Position numbers and translations under genes: made by a program. From positions 1 to 21,932 of the IMG/VR virus record IMGVR_UViG_3300037189_005924: DNA of 21,932 nt; one strand, 5' to 3'. This DNA comes from a virus. The notes beneath the pieces were generated by a model. That model searched no databases and was not told the DNA's origin. It saw only the letters and a program-made list of their open reading frames with translations. The first letter of the stretch is position 1. Each line of letters opens with the position of its first letter. Positions 7,404-15,357 of the stretch are shown piece by piece.

Positions 7404-9868
7404 TGTGTTTGTGTTATTGTTAATGTAAAAGTGTCAAGTCCGATAACAACATCTAATTCCATGCTTCTTTCTAAAAGCGGATTTGTTATTGCAGCTGTAT
7501 ACTCTGAAACTTTAATTAAAAGGTAAGCACTTGTATTTCCGAAAGTATTTTCTAAATCAACCCATCCAACACCATCACCTGTATCAACTTTTGTAACTAC
7601 ATAAGGACTATTCGCAAGTATTTTCAAATCATAATCTTGCGCTCCACTTGTAGCAAATAATTCTGTGTATTGAATGCCATTATCAAATGGTGAATATTGT
7701 GGCAAATAGTAATAGGTAGCATCCGCACTTATTTCAGTTGTATCAACCGAATATTCAATAGTATCAACTGTAATCGGTATGATTGAATTTATACTTTTAT
7801 AAGGCGCACCGATATAATTCAATAATTCATAATTTACCTCGCCTGTGGTAAGATTAGAACGCATTGAATTAATTATATATGCCCTATCGCTTATTTGTAT
7901 CCTATCATTTAGATTAATATCTATAATTTTGCCTATTGGCAATTGCGCTCTGTAATTACCTAATCGTCTTTTTGTTGAATATAAATCAGAAATATAATCC
8001 TCCCAATAGTTGCTGAATAAATTGTTTGTTATTTCAGAATATAAAAAAGTGGATATATCCGCAGAAAAGTTTACCGATTGTGTAACTTGGTCAAAATTAC
8101 TATCATTTTCAGTTGATGTAAACCAAGTATAATCTAAATCAGAATGGCCATCTGCCTTAATTGGTAAATCATAAAATTGATAACCTGCACGATAAAACAA
8201 ATAAGGCTTTCCGATATAAGGCTGTAAAGTTTTGTCAATAGATTTTCCAACTTGCACGTTTGTGATATCGTCTGTTGATCTATCAGTTAAACGCTCAAAC
8301 ATTAAGTTATCAAACTGCGTTTCAACTTTCAATTCACCGCCATCAATATCGTATGTCGTAGCCAAATCTCCATAACCTAAATCAAGACCATTGTTTTCTC
8401 TAAATTGTTCGTTGAGTATTTGCCCCGATTTTTGATGTTTAAAGTCTATTCTTTTAAATAGCTTTGGTTTTTTAATTGTAATATCTTTAGTATCTATGTA
8501 TTTGGTAATATCAACTAATTTACCCTTACTATACCAATCATCCAAAGGAATAAAAGAAAAGGTATTATTCGAAATTGGTGTTAAAACCAAATTGAACATT
8601 TTTATAATTGAAGTAATAAAATCTCTAACTTTTAATTTTGGTATTTGTTCAGATATTTTAAAAATCGAATTAGCTGTTGTTTGACTTGCTGAAATTGCAG
8701 TTAAAACTCTTAATGAAATTAAATCAGGCGGATAATCAGGCGGATAAAAACTTATTAGACCGGTATAAACTAATTGAGATGTAAAAGTTAAATTACCGCC
8801 TATACTTGAAACTTTAAAAGTAAATAAATGATTTGATGAATCTTTATTTTCTGTGTTTTCGAATATTGTAGTATTTGTAGTTTGAAATAAGTTATTATAA
8901 GTATTATATAAAACACCATTATCAAAAACTTCTAAAATGTAAGGATAAGGAGATGTTGTAATTATTTTTATTTTAATCCTTGCAAATTTATTGTATTTTC
9001 TTATATTTAAATCACTAAAATTATTTTCCCAATCTACAGCAACAGAATTAGTAGTAATATTAATTTCCGGACTTGGAACACTCCAAGCTTCAGTATTTAT
9101 TGTTAAACTTGTATAATCTATACTTAATGGTGTTGAAAAAACTTTTATTTCGCCTGAATAAGAATGCAACCACATAAACAAATTGCCAAAAGCAGCACGA
9201 TTTAAAAACTCCCTATCAAATAAAATATTATATTTATTTTCTATTGCTTCTAATATTCTAATGATTCTTAAAGCAGGTTTTAAATCGGTGTATTTTATCT
9301 CACCTAAAACATTTGTAATATCATCCGTATTTCCTGTTCCAATTTGAAAGTTTCTAATGCTTGAAATCAACGGATAATAAACATCCCCATTATTTATACT
9401 TTCATTTTGAGTTGCATTGAAAACAATGCTTCTTGTAAAATCATGGTCAAACTCTGACAAGTCTAAAACAGTCAAGTCATCATCTCCAAAACTATCAGAT
9501 AGGTTTACTACTTTAGAAAAGAAACGAATTGTGTAACTTGTAGGTTGAGCATTTTTTAATTTAACATCTTCCAATTGAATAAGACCAAATCTAAATGGCA
9601 AACTACCAATTTCAATTAACGAGCTTACACGAATGTTAGGGTTAAAACTTCCATCGACATCAGAATTATAATAGTGCTGAAATATTCTATTATTTGTATC
9701 ACTTGCCGGAACTGTAAAACTTTGACTAAAATCGCTGAACGTTTTTGAAATATCATTTATATTTTGAACGCTTGAATTTAACTCAAAGTTTTCATCCTTG
9801 AATAAATCAACCTTTATAAAATTATCGGGGTTATTTATATCTTGTATGTATAGGTTAGTTCCTATCAT
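7400..9868 (-). CDS. Large tail structural protein (probable distal tail/baseplate)
   Basis: An 822-residue protein, the largest in the window. Its N-terminus (VDLFKDENFELNSSVQ near 20-35, then FSDFSQSFTVPASDTNN near 43-59) is a signature I associate with large tail proteins of Flavobacteriia siphoviruses. The segment GSLPFRFGLIQLEDVKLKN (about 88-106) fits the same family. The rest is beta-rich with a mix of Ser/Thr/Asn and ends in VIGLDTFTLTITQTQ, suggesting a C-terminal beta domain that could be surface exposed. It sits among tail genes upstream of the tape-measure gene in transcription order. A distal tail, hub or receptor-contacting role is likely but not specific. No catalytic motif is visible. 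Confidence 0.65.
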   Translation of the reverse strand: MIGTNLYIQDINNPDNFIKVDLFKDENFELNSSVQNINDISKTFSDFSQSFTVPASDTNNRIFQHYYNSDVDGSFNPNIRVSSLIEIGSLPFRFGLIQLEDVKLKNAQPTSYTIRFFSKVVNLSDSFGDDDLTVLDLSEFDHDFTRSIVFNATQNESINNGDVYYPLISSIRNFQIGTGNTDDITNVLGEIKYTDLKPALRIIRILEAIENKYNILFDREFLNRAAFGNLFMWLHSYSGEIKVFSTPLSIDYTSLTINTEAWSVPSPEINITTNSVAVDWENNFSDLNIRKYNKFARIKIKIITTSPYPYILEVFDNGVLYNTYNNLFQTTNTTIFENTENKDSSNHLFTFKVSSIGGNLTFTSQLVYTGLISFYPPDYPPDLISLRVLTAISASQTTANSIFKISEQIPKLKVRDFITSIIKMFNLVLTPISNNTFSFIPLDDWYSKGKLVDITKYIDTKDITIKKPKLFKRIDFKHQKSGQILNEQFRENNGLDLGYGDLATTYDIDGGELKVETQFDNLMFERLTDRSTDDITNVQVGKSIDKTLQPYIGKPYLFYRAGYQFYDLPIKADGHSDLDYTWFTSTENDSNFDQVTQSVNFSADISTFLYSEITNNLFSNYWEDYISDLYSTKRRLGNYRAQLPIGKIIDINLNDRIQISDRAYIINSMRSNLTTGEVNYELLNYIGAPYKSINSIIPITVDTIEYSVDTTEISADATYYYLPQYSPFDNGIQYTELFATSGAQDYDLKILANSPYVVTKVDTGDGVGWVDLENTFGNTSAYLLIKVSEYTAAITNPLLERSMELDVVIGLDTFTLTITQTQ

Positions 9869-11274
9869 TATTGTACGTTATTTATAATGTCAAATGAATA
9901 TTTAAAGTTAAACGAATATTGTATTAACTTGTCATTTAATTGCGTTTTATATGCTACTGATTTACTCTCTAAATTAACCGGAAGTATCTCGCCATCTTCA
10001 ATAAACCATTTCTTCTCTGACAATAGCATTTGTTTTACGTTCTCATTTTCTTCTTCATTCAAATAATCAGTATTGCAAATGATTGCGCTTCTTCCGTTTA
10101 AATTAAAAGTGCTGTATTGGTGATCCGTTGTATTATAAATTCCGAAATTAGAAGTTAATCCTCTGTAATCTTCGCCATCAACATCGTCTGTTATTTTATT
10201 TACTAACGTAAGAAAAAACGATTGTGGAAATCCGAACTTATTTATAAATACACAATTGATAACCGGATAAATACAGCCATCTAAAACATCGTAAGTAATT
10301 GTTCGAGTTTCATCCTCATAAACAAACTCACAAACTATAACATCATCAGTATCGTAGTCTTTTAAATTTATGCTTTGAATGTACTCTGTATTCAAATCCA
10401 AATTGGCAGTAATAGTAATTGCATCACCATTAACTTCCAAAGAAGTCAATCCATCAGTTATAAAATAAAGCCTATTATCATTATCTCTGAAATGTCTTTG
10501 ATTGTTGTTAGAAATTAAAACTTTGCTTGTTAATTGTGGATTGAAACCCTCGTTAAAATAGCCATAACCATACATCGCTAAAAGTGTTCCATCAACTTCA
10601 AAAACTTGGTCGTTATAATCAAAGCACAAAGCGTTATATTTTACCCAACAAGTAGCATCGGGTTGAGTTGGCTGAACTCCTGCCAAAAGATAATTATCAA
10701 TGCTTGGATTTGTATTTTCTTTTATTAAGTGATTAATGTCAAAAGATATTGTGCTTTGCCCTAACTGAACAACTTGCTTTGATAGTTGATAGTTTGGTAA
10801 TGTTGGTAATGTATTTACATCAGGACTATACGCAAAGAACTCCATTGTTACAGTATCAAATAAAACGTTTGGAGTTATGCGAAAAGAATAAGTGCTTCTT
10901 ACTAAAGCATAAGTCAATGGCAGCTCAACATTGGTGTTAATTATTTCATAAGTAATTCCGGCAGTTCCGCTGTAACTTATATTGATATTTCCTTCGCTTG
11001 AATTGTCAGGATCAACATCACAACTAACTATATTATCTTCTTTACTAAAACTAATGTAATCGGGAACTGTAAACGCTTGTAAATAGGTAAGTAAATTTGT
11101 TGCTGAAGCGTTAGCATCAACACCAATTAATATATCATCTGAATTTACAGGAGTGGTTTTAAAAACCCCACTAAAATAATTGGTTTGATATTCGCTAACC
11201 ACATTAACGGAAAACAAAAAACTCGTTCCATTTGTAGGGTTGCTATCTAAAATTATATTAAGCCTTTTGCCCAT
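9868..11274 (-). CDS. Tail structural protein, 468 aa, function unknown
   Basis: A 468-residue beta-rich protein without signal peptide or membrane segment. Short Ig-like or fibronectin-like stretches are suggested by strand/turn alternation (NISYSGTAGITYEII, TVTMEFFAYSPDVN), and many Asn/Asp/Tyr residues are present, as in phage tail surface proteins. Its stop and the next ATG share position 9868, and its own ATG lies inside the end of the gp10-like gene (17-base overlap), so it is tightly embedded in the tail operon. Its size and place next to the 822-residue tail protein suggest baseplate or tail-tip function. The exact family is not recognised. Confidence 0.6.
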   Translation of the reverse strand: MGKRLNIILDSNPTNGTSFLFSVNVVSEYQTNYFSGVFKTTPVNSDDILIGVDANASATNLLTYLQAFTVPDYISFSKEDNIVSCDVDPDNSSEGNINISYSGTAGITYEIINTNVELPLTYALVRSTYSFRITPNVLFDTVTMEFFAYSPDVNTLPTLPNYQLSKQVVQLGQSTISFDINHLIKENTNPSIDNYLLAGVQPTQPDATCWVKYNALCFDYNDQVFEVDGTLLAMYGYGYFNEGFNPQLTSKVLISNNNQRHFRDNDNRLYFITDGLTSLEVNGDAITITANLDLNTEYIQSINLKDYDTDDVIVCEFVYEDETRTITYDVLDGCIYPVINCVFINKFGFPQSFFLTLVNKITDDVDGEDYRGLTSNFGIYNTTDHQYSTFNLNGRSAIICNTDYLNEEENENVKQMLLSEKKWFIEDGEILPVNLESKSVAYKTQLNDKLIQYSFNFKYSFDIINNVQ

Positions 11275-11797
11275 CTTCTAAACTATATTTTAAAAACGAT
11301 TCAACATCTAATCCGTATGCTTCTAATATTGTGTCATCTAATCCTTTAAATCCAACTGCAAAGGCATCAGTAAAAAACAAACTTGGCCTTAATCCTGTAT
11401 TGAATATCGACCTTCTAATATTAAAAAGCATTTGTGATCTACTTGCAAACTTGCCATTTGCTCTCGGTGCTATTCCTTTTCTAATTACCCAAGCATTAAT
11501 AGCAGTTTTAAACATTCCTTTCGGTGCTGTTCCTGTTCCAAATTTATAGGGGCTGTTTGGTGCTTTACTACTTGACCTTGCGCCCTTAACTCCCAAGTCT
11601 TGAAACGTTCCATAATCTTCCATTGAAAATGATAATTGAAAGCTATTAGGACTTACTTTGTAATCACCACTAATTGACTTCGATAAATTGCCTGTTGCGT
11701 TTTTGCCTTTACGTGCTAAATTTGTACGTGCATTTGAAACAACCTCGTTTATAAATTGCTTCAATGCTATCTCCGTATTTTTTTGACTAACAGACAT
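11258..11797 (-). CDS. HK97 gp10-like neck/tail-completion protein
   Basis: A 179-residue basic protein. The motif SFSMEDYGTFQDLGVKG (about 56-72) matches the core of the HK97 gp10 (minor tail/neck) family, in which a strand with Y..F...G..G follows an N-terminal helix. The N-terminal helix (TEIALKQFINEVVSNARTNL, 8-27) and a basic central region (KGIAPRANGKFASR) fit a ring-forming neck or tail-completion protein. The neighbours fit too: a terminator-like 151-residue protein upstream (11-base overlap) and tail proteins downstream. I would rank this as a good family call, with the precise role (head-tail joining or tail completion) inferred. Confidence 0.68.
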   Translation of the reverse strand: MSVSQKNTEIALKQFINEVVSNARTNLARKGKNATGNLSKSISGDYKVSPNSFQLSFSMEDYGTFQDLGVKGARSSSKAPNSPYKFGTGTAPKGMFKTAINAWVIRKGIAPRANGKFASRSQMLFNIRRSIFNTGLRPSLFFTDAFAVGFKGLDDTILEAYGLDVESFLKYSLEDGQKA

Positions 11798-12242
11798 TGA
11801 TTTCGTTGTTAGGGATTATCAACTCTAATTCAGTTCGCCACCCATCCAACAAGTTCATATCTTCAAAAATAATAGGAGTTAAAATAGGAATATTATTTAG
11901 TTCAATCTTATCAGCATTATTTTGTAATCTTAATTTTGTAACCAATCTATTTAGAACAGCGTGGCAGGTGTTAAGATTATCCAACTCGTTATCGTTTTGC
12001 AACCATTTATCAGTCACTATCTTTTTACTTATATTTCTCAAATCAACCACAGCAACCTCAAACGTAAAAGATATAAATTGATTGTCAGCAGTTGAAGATG
12101 TAACTTGCAAATGCGCCAAAGGGAATACATTTTTTTTATTTATATCCATCCCCGACTTTAATCCATGTACAATAGTATGAACATTGACATCCTCTTGGAG
12201 CAACTCTTTTAGTAATTCAATCGTTAAATAAAATCCTCTCAT
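11787..12242 (-). CDS. Probable tail-terminator/neck protein
   Basis: A 151-residue protein that begins with an N-terminal helix (FYLTIELLKELLQED) and has an HTIVHGLKSGMDINK stretch followed by FPLAHLQVTSS (41-51) and alternating strands (FISFTFEVAVVDL). The ending (WRTELELIIPNN) is typical of small alpha/beta proteins such as tail terminators of the lambda gpU / HK97 gp11 type. This place beside a gp10-like gene is where such proteins usually occur. Its ATG overlaps the TGA of the preceding -1 reading frame (ATGA), evidence that the -1 frame is really translated. No sequence motif proves the role. Confidence 0.58.
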   Translation of the reverse strand: MRGFYLTIELLKELLQEDVNVHTIVHGLKSGMDINKKNVFPLAHLQVTSSTADNQFISFTFEVAVVDLRNISKKIVTDKWLQNDNELDNLNTCHAVLNRLVTKLRLQNNADKIELNNIPILTPIIFEDMNLLDGWRTELELIIPNNEINVC

Positions 12243-12505
12243 TTGTTATGCTTTTTAATCATTTCAGTTGCGCACTCTGCCTTTTCTTTTTCAAACTCCA
12301 ATATCCTTAACGTTTTTGTAATTGAATATTCCAATATTTCTTCTTCTTCTTTATGGTTCAATTCTGCTAAAGCTCTGATGCTAACATACCATCCCCATTT
12401 TGCGTTAAATAGGCTCTCCCTTGTTTGCTCTTTTTCAAAATAGACATCGAATAGTCCACTGTGTAACTTCCTAAGTCGTTCAGTAAAGCGAAAAAAAAAG
12501 CACAC
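12239..12505 (-). CDS. -1-frame extension of the upstream gene (probable frameshift product)
   Basis: An open frame of 88 codons in the -1 frame relative to the 197-residue gene; the frame is open from about 12520. It has no ATG except very near its end, only a GTG at 12505 inside the upstream gene, so independent initiation is unlikely. The part after about 12430 looks strongly protein-coding (SLFNAKWGWYVSIRALAEL, then ILEFEKEKAECATEMIKKH). The corresponding tail of the frame-0 protein looks random. Its TGA couples to the next gene by an ATGA overlap. I read it as the C-terminal part of a longer protein made by ribosomal -1 frameshifting, or as a gene split by a recent indel. Confidence 0.65.
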   Translation of the reverse strand: MCFFFRFTERLRKLHSGLFDVYFEKEQTRESLFNAKWGWYVSIRALAELNHKEEEEILEYSITKTLRILEFEKEKAECATEMIKKHNK

Positions 12506-12960
12506 GCCCCCAAATAATATTCACTTGGAGCATCTTTAAATATTTCATGCGTTCCTGTATAAGGAGCAATATCATAAAAAGGCTCTGTCTTTTTAAACCA
12601 ATTGCGCTTAAACTTTACAACAGGTCGATATAATATTGACATCGCTTTGTAAAACGTTTCCGGCTTTGACATATACATTTCCAAATCGATATATTCAGCA
12701 GTCGAAAGATTATCCAACTTTGGAATGAATCCATAATGAACGCCTTTGTAAATAAATCTGCGATAAAAATTAGGATTGCTATTTAAAGCATTTGTAACTA
12801 TTTCACTTATCTCTTGAAAGTCTTTTAACTGTAATAGATTTGTGTTTTCAATTTCACAAAAGATTGATACTAAATCATGATTAGATTGCTCCGAGTTTTG
12901 AAACTCTACAAATTGATTTAGTGTAATATCCTGTAATGTTGTTGGTATGTTTATCTTCAT
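12367..12960 (-). CDS. Tail-region protein, 197 aa; frame-0 product of a two-frame gene
   Basis: A 197-residue protein starting with the beta-like MKINIPTTLQDITLNQFVEF and followed by mixed alpha/beta sequence. A hydrophobic run (YYLGACAFFFALLNDLG, about 148-164) sits near the point where the -1 frame opens. Its start is set by TCGTTATA 5 bases upstream. After residue 177 (SMSILKK) the frame-0 sequence becomes unlike a protein, while the -1 frame continues with well-formed sequence. Two-frame expression is the hallmark of tail-assembly chaperones, though these normally lie next to the tape-measure gene, and here the gene directly follows large terminase. I regard chaperone as a hypothesis and two-frame coding as well supported. 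Confidence 0.65.
   Translation of the reverse strand: MKINIPTTLQDITLNQFVEFQNSEQSNHDLVSIFCEIENTNLLQLKDFQEISEIVTNALNSNPNFYRRFIYKGVHYGFIPKLDNLSTAEYIDLEMYMSKPETFYKAMSILYRPVVKFKRNWFKKTEPFYDIAPYTGTHEIFKDAPSEYYLGACAFFFALLNDLGSYTVDYSMSILKKSKQGRAYLTQNGDGMLASEL
12430..12499 (-). other. Candidate -1 frameshift region (T9 run and GAAAAAG)
   Basis: Two candidate slip sites occur in the overlap of the two frames. A run of nine T (12499-12491 on the minus strand) contains the in-frame heptamer T TTT TTT at codons 154-156. Further on, TTG AAA AAG at codons 175-177 (heptamer G AAA AAG, 12436-12430) lies exactly where protein-like sequence changes frame. The T9 site is better by pairing rules and the second is better by protein content. 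The fused product would be about 240 residues from the T9 site and about 240 from the second, since both join the same frames. Confidence 0.5.
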
Positions 12961-12973
12961 ACCATTATAACGA
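12961..12973 (-). promoter_or_regulatory. Conserved start-proximal element TCGTTATA, copy 3
   Basis: On the minus strand TCGTTATAATGGT directly precedes the ATG at 12960, again with the 8-mer at -13 to -6. It lies in the 31-base gap after large terminase and is preceded by a T-run. The spacing to the ATG is identical in all three copies, which is hard to explain by chance. Confidence 0.5.
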
Positions 12974-12991
12974 CAAAAAAGCGTTTTGATT

Positions 12992-14188
12992 TTATCTAAA
13001 ATCAGATATTGATTTGCCTAATGATAAATGCTTTCTTGATTGAATAGCTAAAGCCAAACTAATAACACTATCATCATGTACTCCTTGAGGTGCAGAATAT
13101 TGAACATTTCTTGTTACTTGATTGTAGATATAAGTAAACGCTTCGAGTTCGTCTATAAGCCAATTAATATCTAAAATTGATATATCTTTTTGCTGAAACA
13201 AAACCGCTAAATCTTCAATCATTATAGGTTTTGTTTTTGTAGTTGTAACATAAGGCTCAACTAATCGTTTGCATTTCTTTTGAAGCATCTCAAAAAAAAC
13301 ATCACCTTGATTGTTTACCTCGACATAACTCTTTGCTTGATATTGATTTATAATATTAGCAACCTTATCAATTATCTTTGTCCATTCGTCTTGCCTCCAA
13401 CGCTCACAGAAAATAGTTTGATTGTTTTCGTTAACAATAGTTAAAACGGTATAATCGTCTGCTCTACCAATATCCACTCCCCCATAATATTTTTTAGATT
13501 GGTTTGGAACTGAAATACATTCTCTAACATTTGCAAATAATCCACTTGCATTATCTATAAATTGCGCTAAATATTCTTGTTTAAAAACATGATCCGGTAA
13601 AGACCTTTTCCTCTCTTCTAAATCTAAAACATTTATAAATGGAGTGTCGTAACTTGTAAAGTGAAAGTACTTATATCGATTGTCGTAGTTGGGTTGTAAT
13701 GATAATTTGTAAAAATGATTCTTACCTTTTGGAGTTGATATAAACAAAACCTTTTTACCTTTGACTAATACGGTTGCAGAAAGTACCTCGCTCCATAGTT
13801 CCTCTCTTGTAAATGCATACTCATCAATTATAAGATAGTCAAAAGTATTACCCCTAATATTATCAGGCCTCTCTCCTGAAAAAAAAGAAATAGTACTTCC
13901 AAATCCTTTGACTGTTAATTCACTTTGGTTAAACTCAAATAATCCACTATTGATTGTGGCTTTTTCAAGTTCAGAAAATACTTTTTTTCCTTGTTTATAA
14001 ATTGGAGTTACCCAAGCAATATTGCAACCACTATCATTAATACACCAATCTAACATTTGATTAATGCCTAACATTGTTTTACCAAATTGCCTACCTATAT
14101 TTAAAATATAGTATTTATACGGTTCATTCCTAATAGAATGATGTATTGATTTTTGATTCTCGTGTGGTTTATATCCTTTTATTGTCAT
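12992..14188 (-). CDS. terL: Terminase large subunit
   Basis: A 398-residue packaging motor with both domains visible. ATPase: Walker A-like GRQFGKT (32-38), Walker B LIIDE (119-123, catalytic Glu123), coupling motif FISTPKG (149-155). Nuclease: VDIGRADD with Asp239, VEVNNQG with Glu290, and HDDSVISLAL with Asp372/Asp373, giving the three acidic positions of the RNase H-like fold that cuts concatemeric DNA. It is shorter than many large terminases (often 420-550), but nothing essential appears to be missing. It overlaps the small terminase gene by 4 bases (ATGA). The protein acts at the portal in the host cytoplasm. Confidence 0.95.
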   Translation of the reverse strand: MTIKGYKPHENQKSIHHSIRNEPYKYYILNIGRQFGKTMLGINQMLDWCINDSGCNIAWVTPIYKQGKKVFSELEKATINSGLFEFNQSELTVKGFGSTISFFSGERPDNIRGNTFDYLIIDEYAFTREELWSEVLSATVLVKGKKVLFISTPKGKNHFYKLSLQPNYDNRYKYFHFTSYDTPFINVLDLEERKRSLPDHVFKQEYLAQFIDNASGLFANVRECISVPNQSKKYYGGVDIGRADDYTVLTIVNENNQTIFCERWRQDEWTKIIDKVANIINQYQAKSYVEVNNQGDVFFEMLQKKCKRLVEPYVTTTKTKPIMIEDLAVLFQQKDISILDINWLIDELEAFTYIYNQVTRNVQYSAPQGVHDDSVISLALAIQSRKHLSLGKSISDFR

Positions 14189-14589
14189 TCATCAAATTCA
14201 AACCTTGTAACTTTTACATCGTTTTGAGTTTTCTCAACGAGGTTATTTAATCGCTGTGTAATACTTGGATTATATATTCCTGCCATACCTCCTTCGATTT
14301 GGTCTTTTCTCGTGTGCTTTTTTATATATGAACAGATAGGTGCATATTCTTCATATCTATTATCTTTATTCTTTAAATAATCTCCTAAATCTTCTATAAT
14401 ATCATTGTCAGCTAACCAACATTCAAAACCTTCTATTGTAAAAGGTCTTTCTTTTTCTCTAAAAACATCAATAGCATCTTTACCAACCCAATCTTTTACA
14501 ATAAATGGATTGCTTTTGGTTTCTTTTTGATAAGCCAAAAAGTACTCTTTTAATTTTTGAGGACTTTCTATGTATTTATTTTTGCCCAT
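14185..14589 (-). CDS. terS: Terminase small subunit
   Basis: A 134-residue protein directly upstream of large terminase with a 4-base overlap. It has the pattern of the gp3-type DNA-packaging family: PQKLKEYFLAYQKE (10-23), ERPFTIEGFECWL (47-59), then a Cys-containing helix and RKDQIEGGMAGIYNPSI (93-109), which ends in QRLNNLVEKTQ. The family binds phage DNA as an oligomeric ring and hands it to TerL. The GGMAGIYN motif and the position make this a secure call. Start at ATG 14589; upstream is a 25-base AT-rich gap. Confidence 0.85.
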   Translation of the reverse strand: MGKNKYIESPQKLKEYFLAYQKETKSNPFIVKDWVGKDAIDVFREKERPFTIEGFECWLADNDIIEDLGDYLKNKDNRYEEYAPICSYIKKHTRKDQIEGGMAGIYNPSITQRLNNLVEKTQNDVKVTRFEFDE

Positions 14590-14614
14590 TTATTAGAATA
14601 TCTTTTTTAGTTTT

Positions 14615-15031
14615 TTAAATCAATTCTCCTATGCTCCCCAACTCTTTAATAACATCGGGATTATTATCATAATGTTTTGAAATTCCCAATTCTTTAATCT
14701 TTTCAATCTTTGCTTTATTGCTTCCGGTTGCAAAGACTTTTGAATAAGGAATGTTTAATTTGTCTGCAATATCTTTTAATGTTACTTTAATGGAACGTGC
14801 TGAAATAATATATAAGTCAGAGATGGCCATTAATGCTTTTGCTTTTTCTAATCCTTTAGAATTTGTAAGAGTGCCATCATAATCAAAACTTATTTTTGGC
14901 TTTGCCAATTGAGTATAACAAACCGCCAATCTTTGCTCCTCGTTATATTCCGATTTCATTTTTTCATCAGACATACATCGAGAAATAAAATCAGTTTCAT
15001 TTTCGCCTGTGTTTGGTTTAGGAATTGGCAT
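14615..15031 (-). CDS. HAD-superfamily phosphatase with phage N-terminal module
   Basis: A 138-residue protein in two parts. Residues 1-42 (PIPKPNTGENETDFISRCM, then EEQRLAVCYTQ) form a short module that I know as a separate N-terminal tag on various phage head or packaging proteins in Bacteroidota. Residues 45-138 are a minimal HAD phosphatase: motif I FDYDGTLT (Asp50 nucleophile, Asp52), motif II Ser77 in IISAR, Lys106/Lys108 in GSNKAKIE, and an Asp in HYDNN (Asp122). All key residues are present, so it is probably active, with no cap domain, like small T4 PseT- or polynucleotide phosphatase-like enzymes. The substrate is not predictable. It lies between a Cys-rich protein and small terminase. 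Confidence 0.8.
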   Translation of the reverse strand: MPIPKPNTGENETDFISRCMSDEKMKSEYNEEQRLAVCYTQLAKPKISFDYDGTLTNSKGLEKAKALMAISDLYIISARSIKVTLKDIADKLNIPYSKVFATGSNKAKIEKIKELGISKHYDNNPDVIKELGSIGELI

Positions 15032-15357
15032 TATAAAAGCTTCTTTAGTTTATTAATAAATGACTTCCAAACTCCCGAGCAATTAGTGCAAGGATCAAAA
15101 GGCTTTACTCGGTAGCATCTAAAATAAATGCTTGAGATTTTATGTTGCATTTCTTTGTTTAGTTCCGTTGGATTTGATGCAAATAATGTAGTTAAATATT
15201 CTCTTTCATCATCTTCTAATTCCAATGCGCCAATTGGGAAAAGATTGTTAAGCTTTTCTTTTCTTTTATTGCAGCCATCACATGGCTCAATTCCTACTGC
15301 TTCGGTTATGGATGCAATTATATCTCCCGCTCCTGTAATTTTTTTACGTCTTCCCAT
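15031..15357 (-). CDS. Hypothetical Cys-rich (probable zinc-binding) protein, 108 aa
   Basis: A 108-residue basic protein with two CxxC pairs, EPCDGCNKRKEKLN (24-37) and FDPCTNCSG, that could bind one zinc ion. An IIASITEAVGI helix lies near the N-terminus. The CDGCNKRKEKLN style motif occurs in small unassigned proteins near terminase genes in Bacteroidota phages, in my recollection. Its ATG lies inside the end of the sigma factor gene (40-base overlap), and its stop touches the HAD gene start. It might be a nucleic-acid-binding accessory of packaging, which is inferred only from motif and position. Confidence 0.7.
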   Translation of the reverse strand: MGRRKKITGAGDIIASITEAVGIEPCDGCNKRKEKLNNLFPIGALELEDDEREYLTTLFASNPTELNKEMQHKISSIYFRCYRVKPFDPCTNCSGVWKSFINKLKKLL

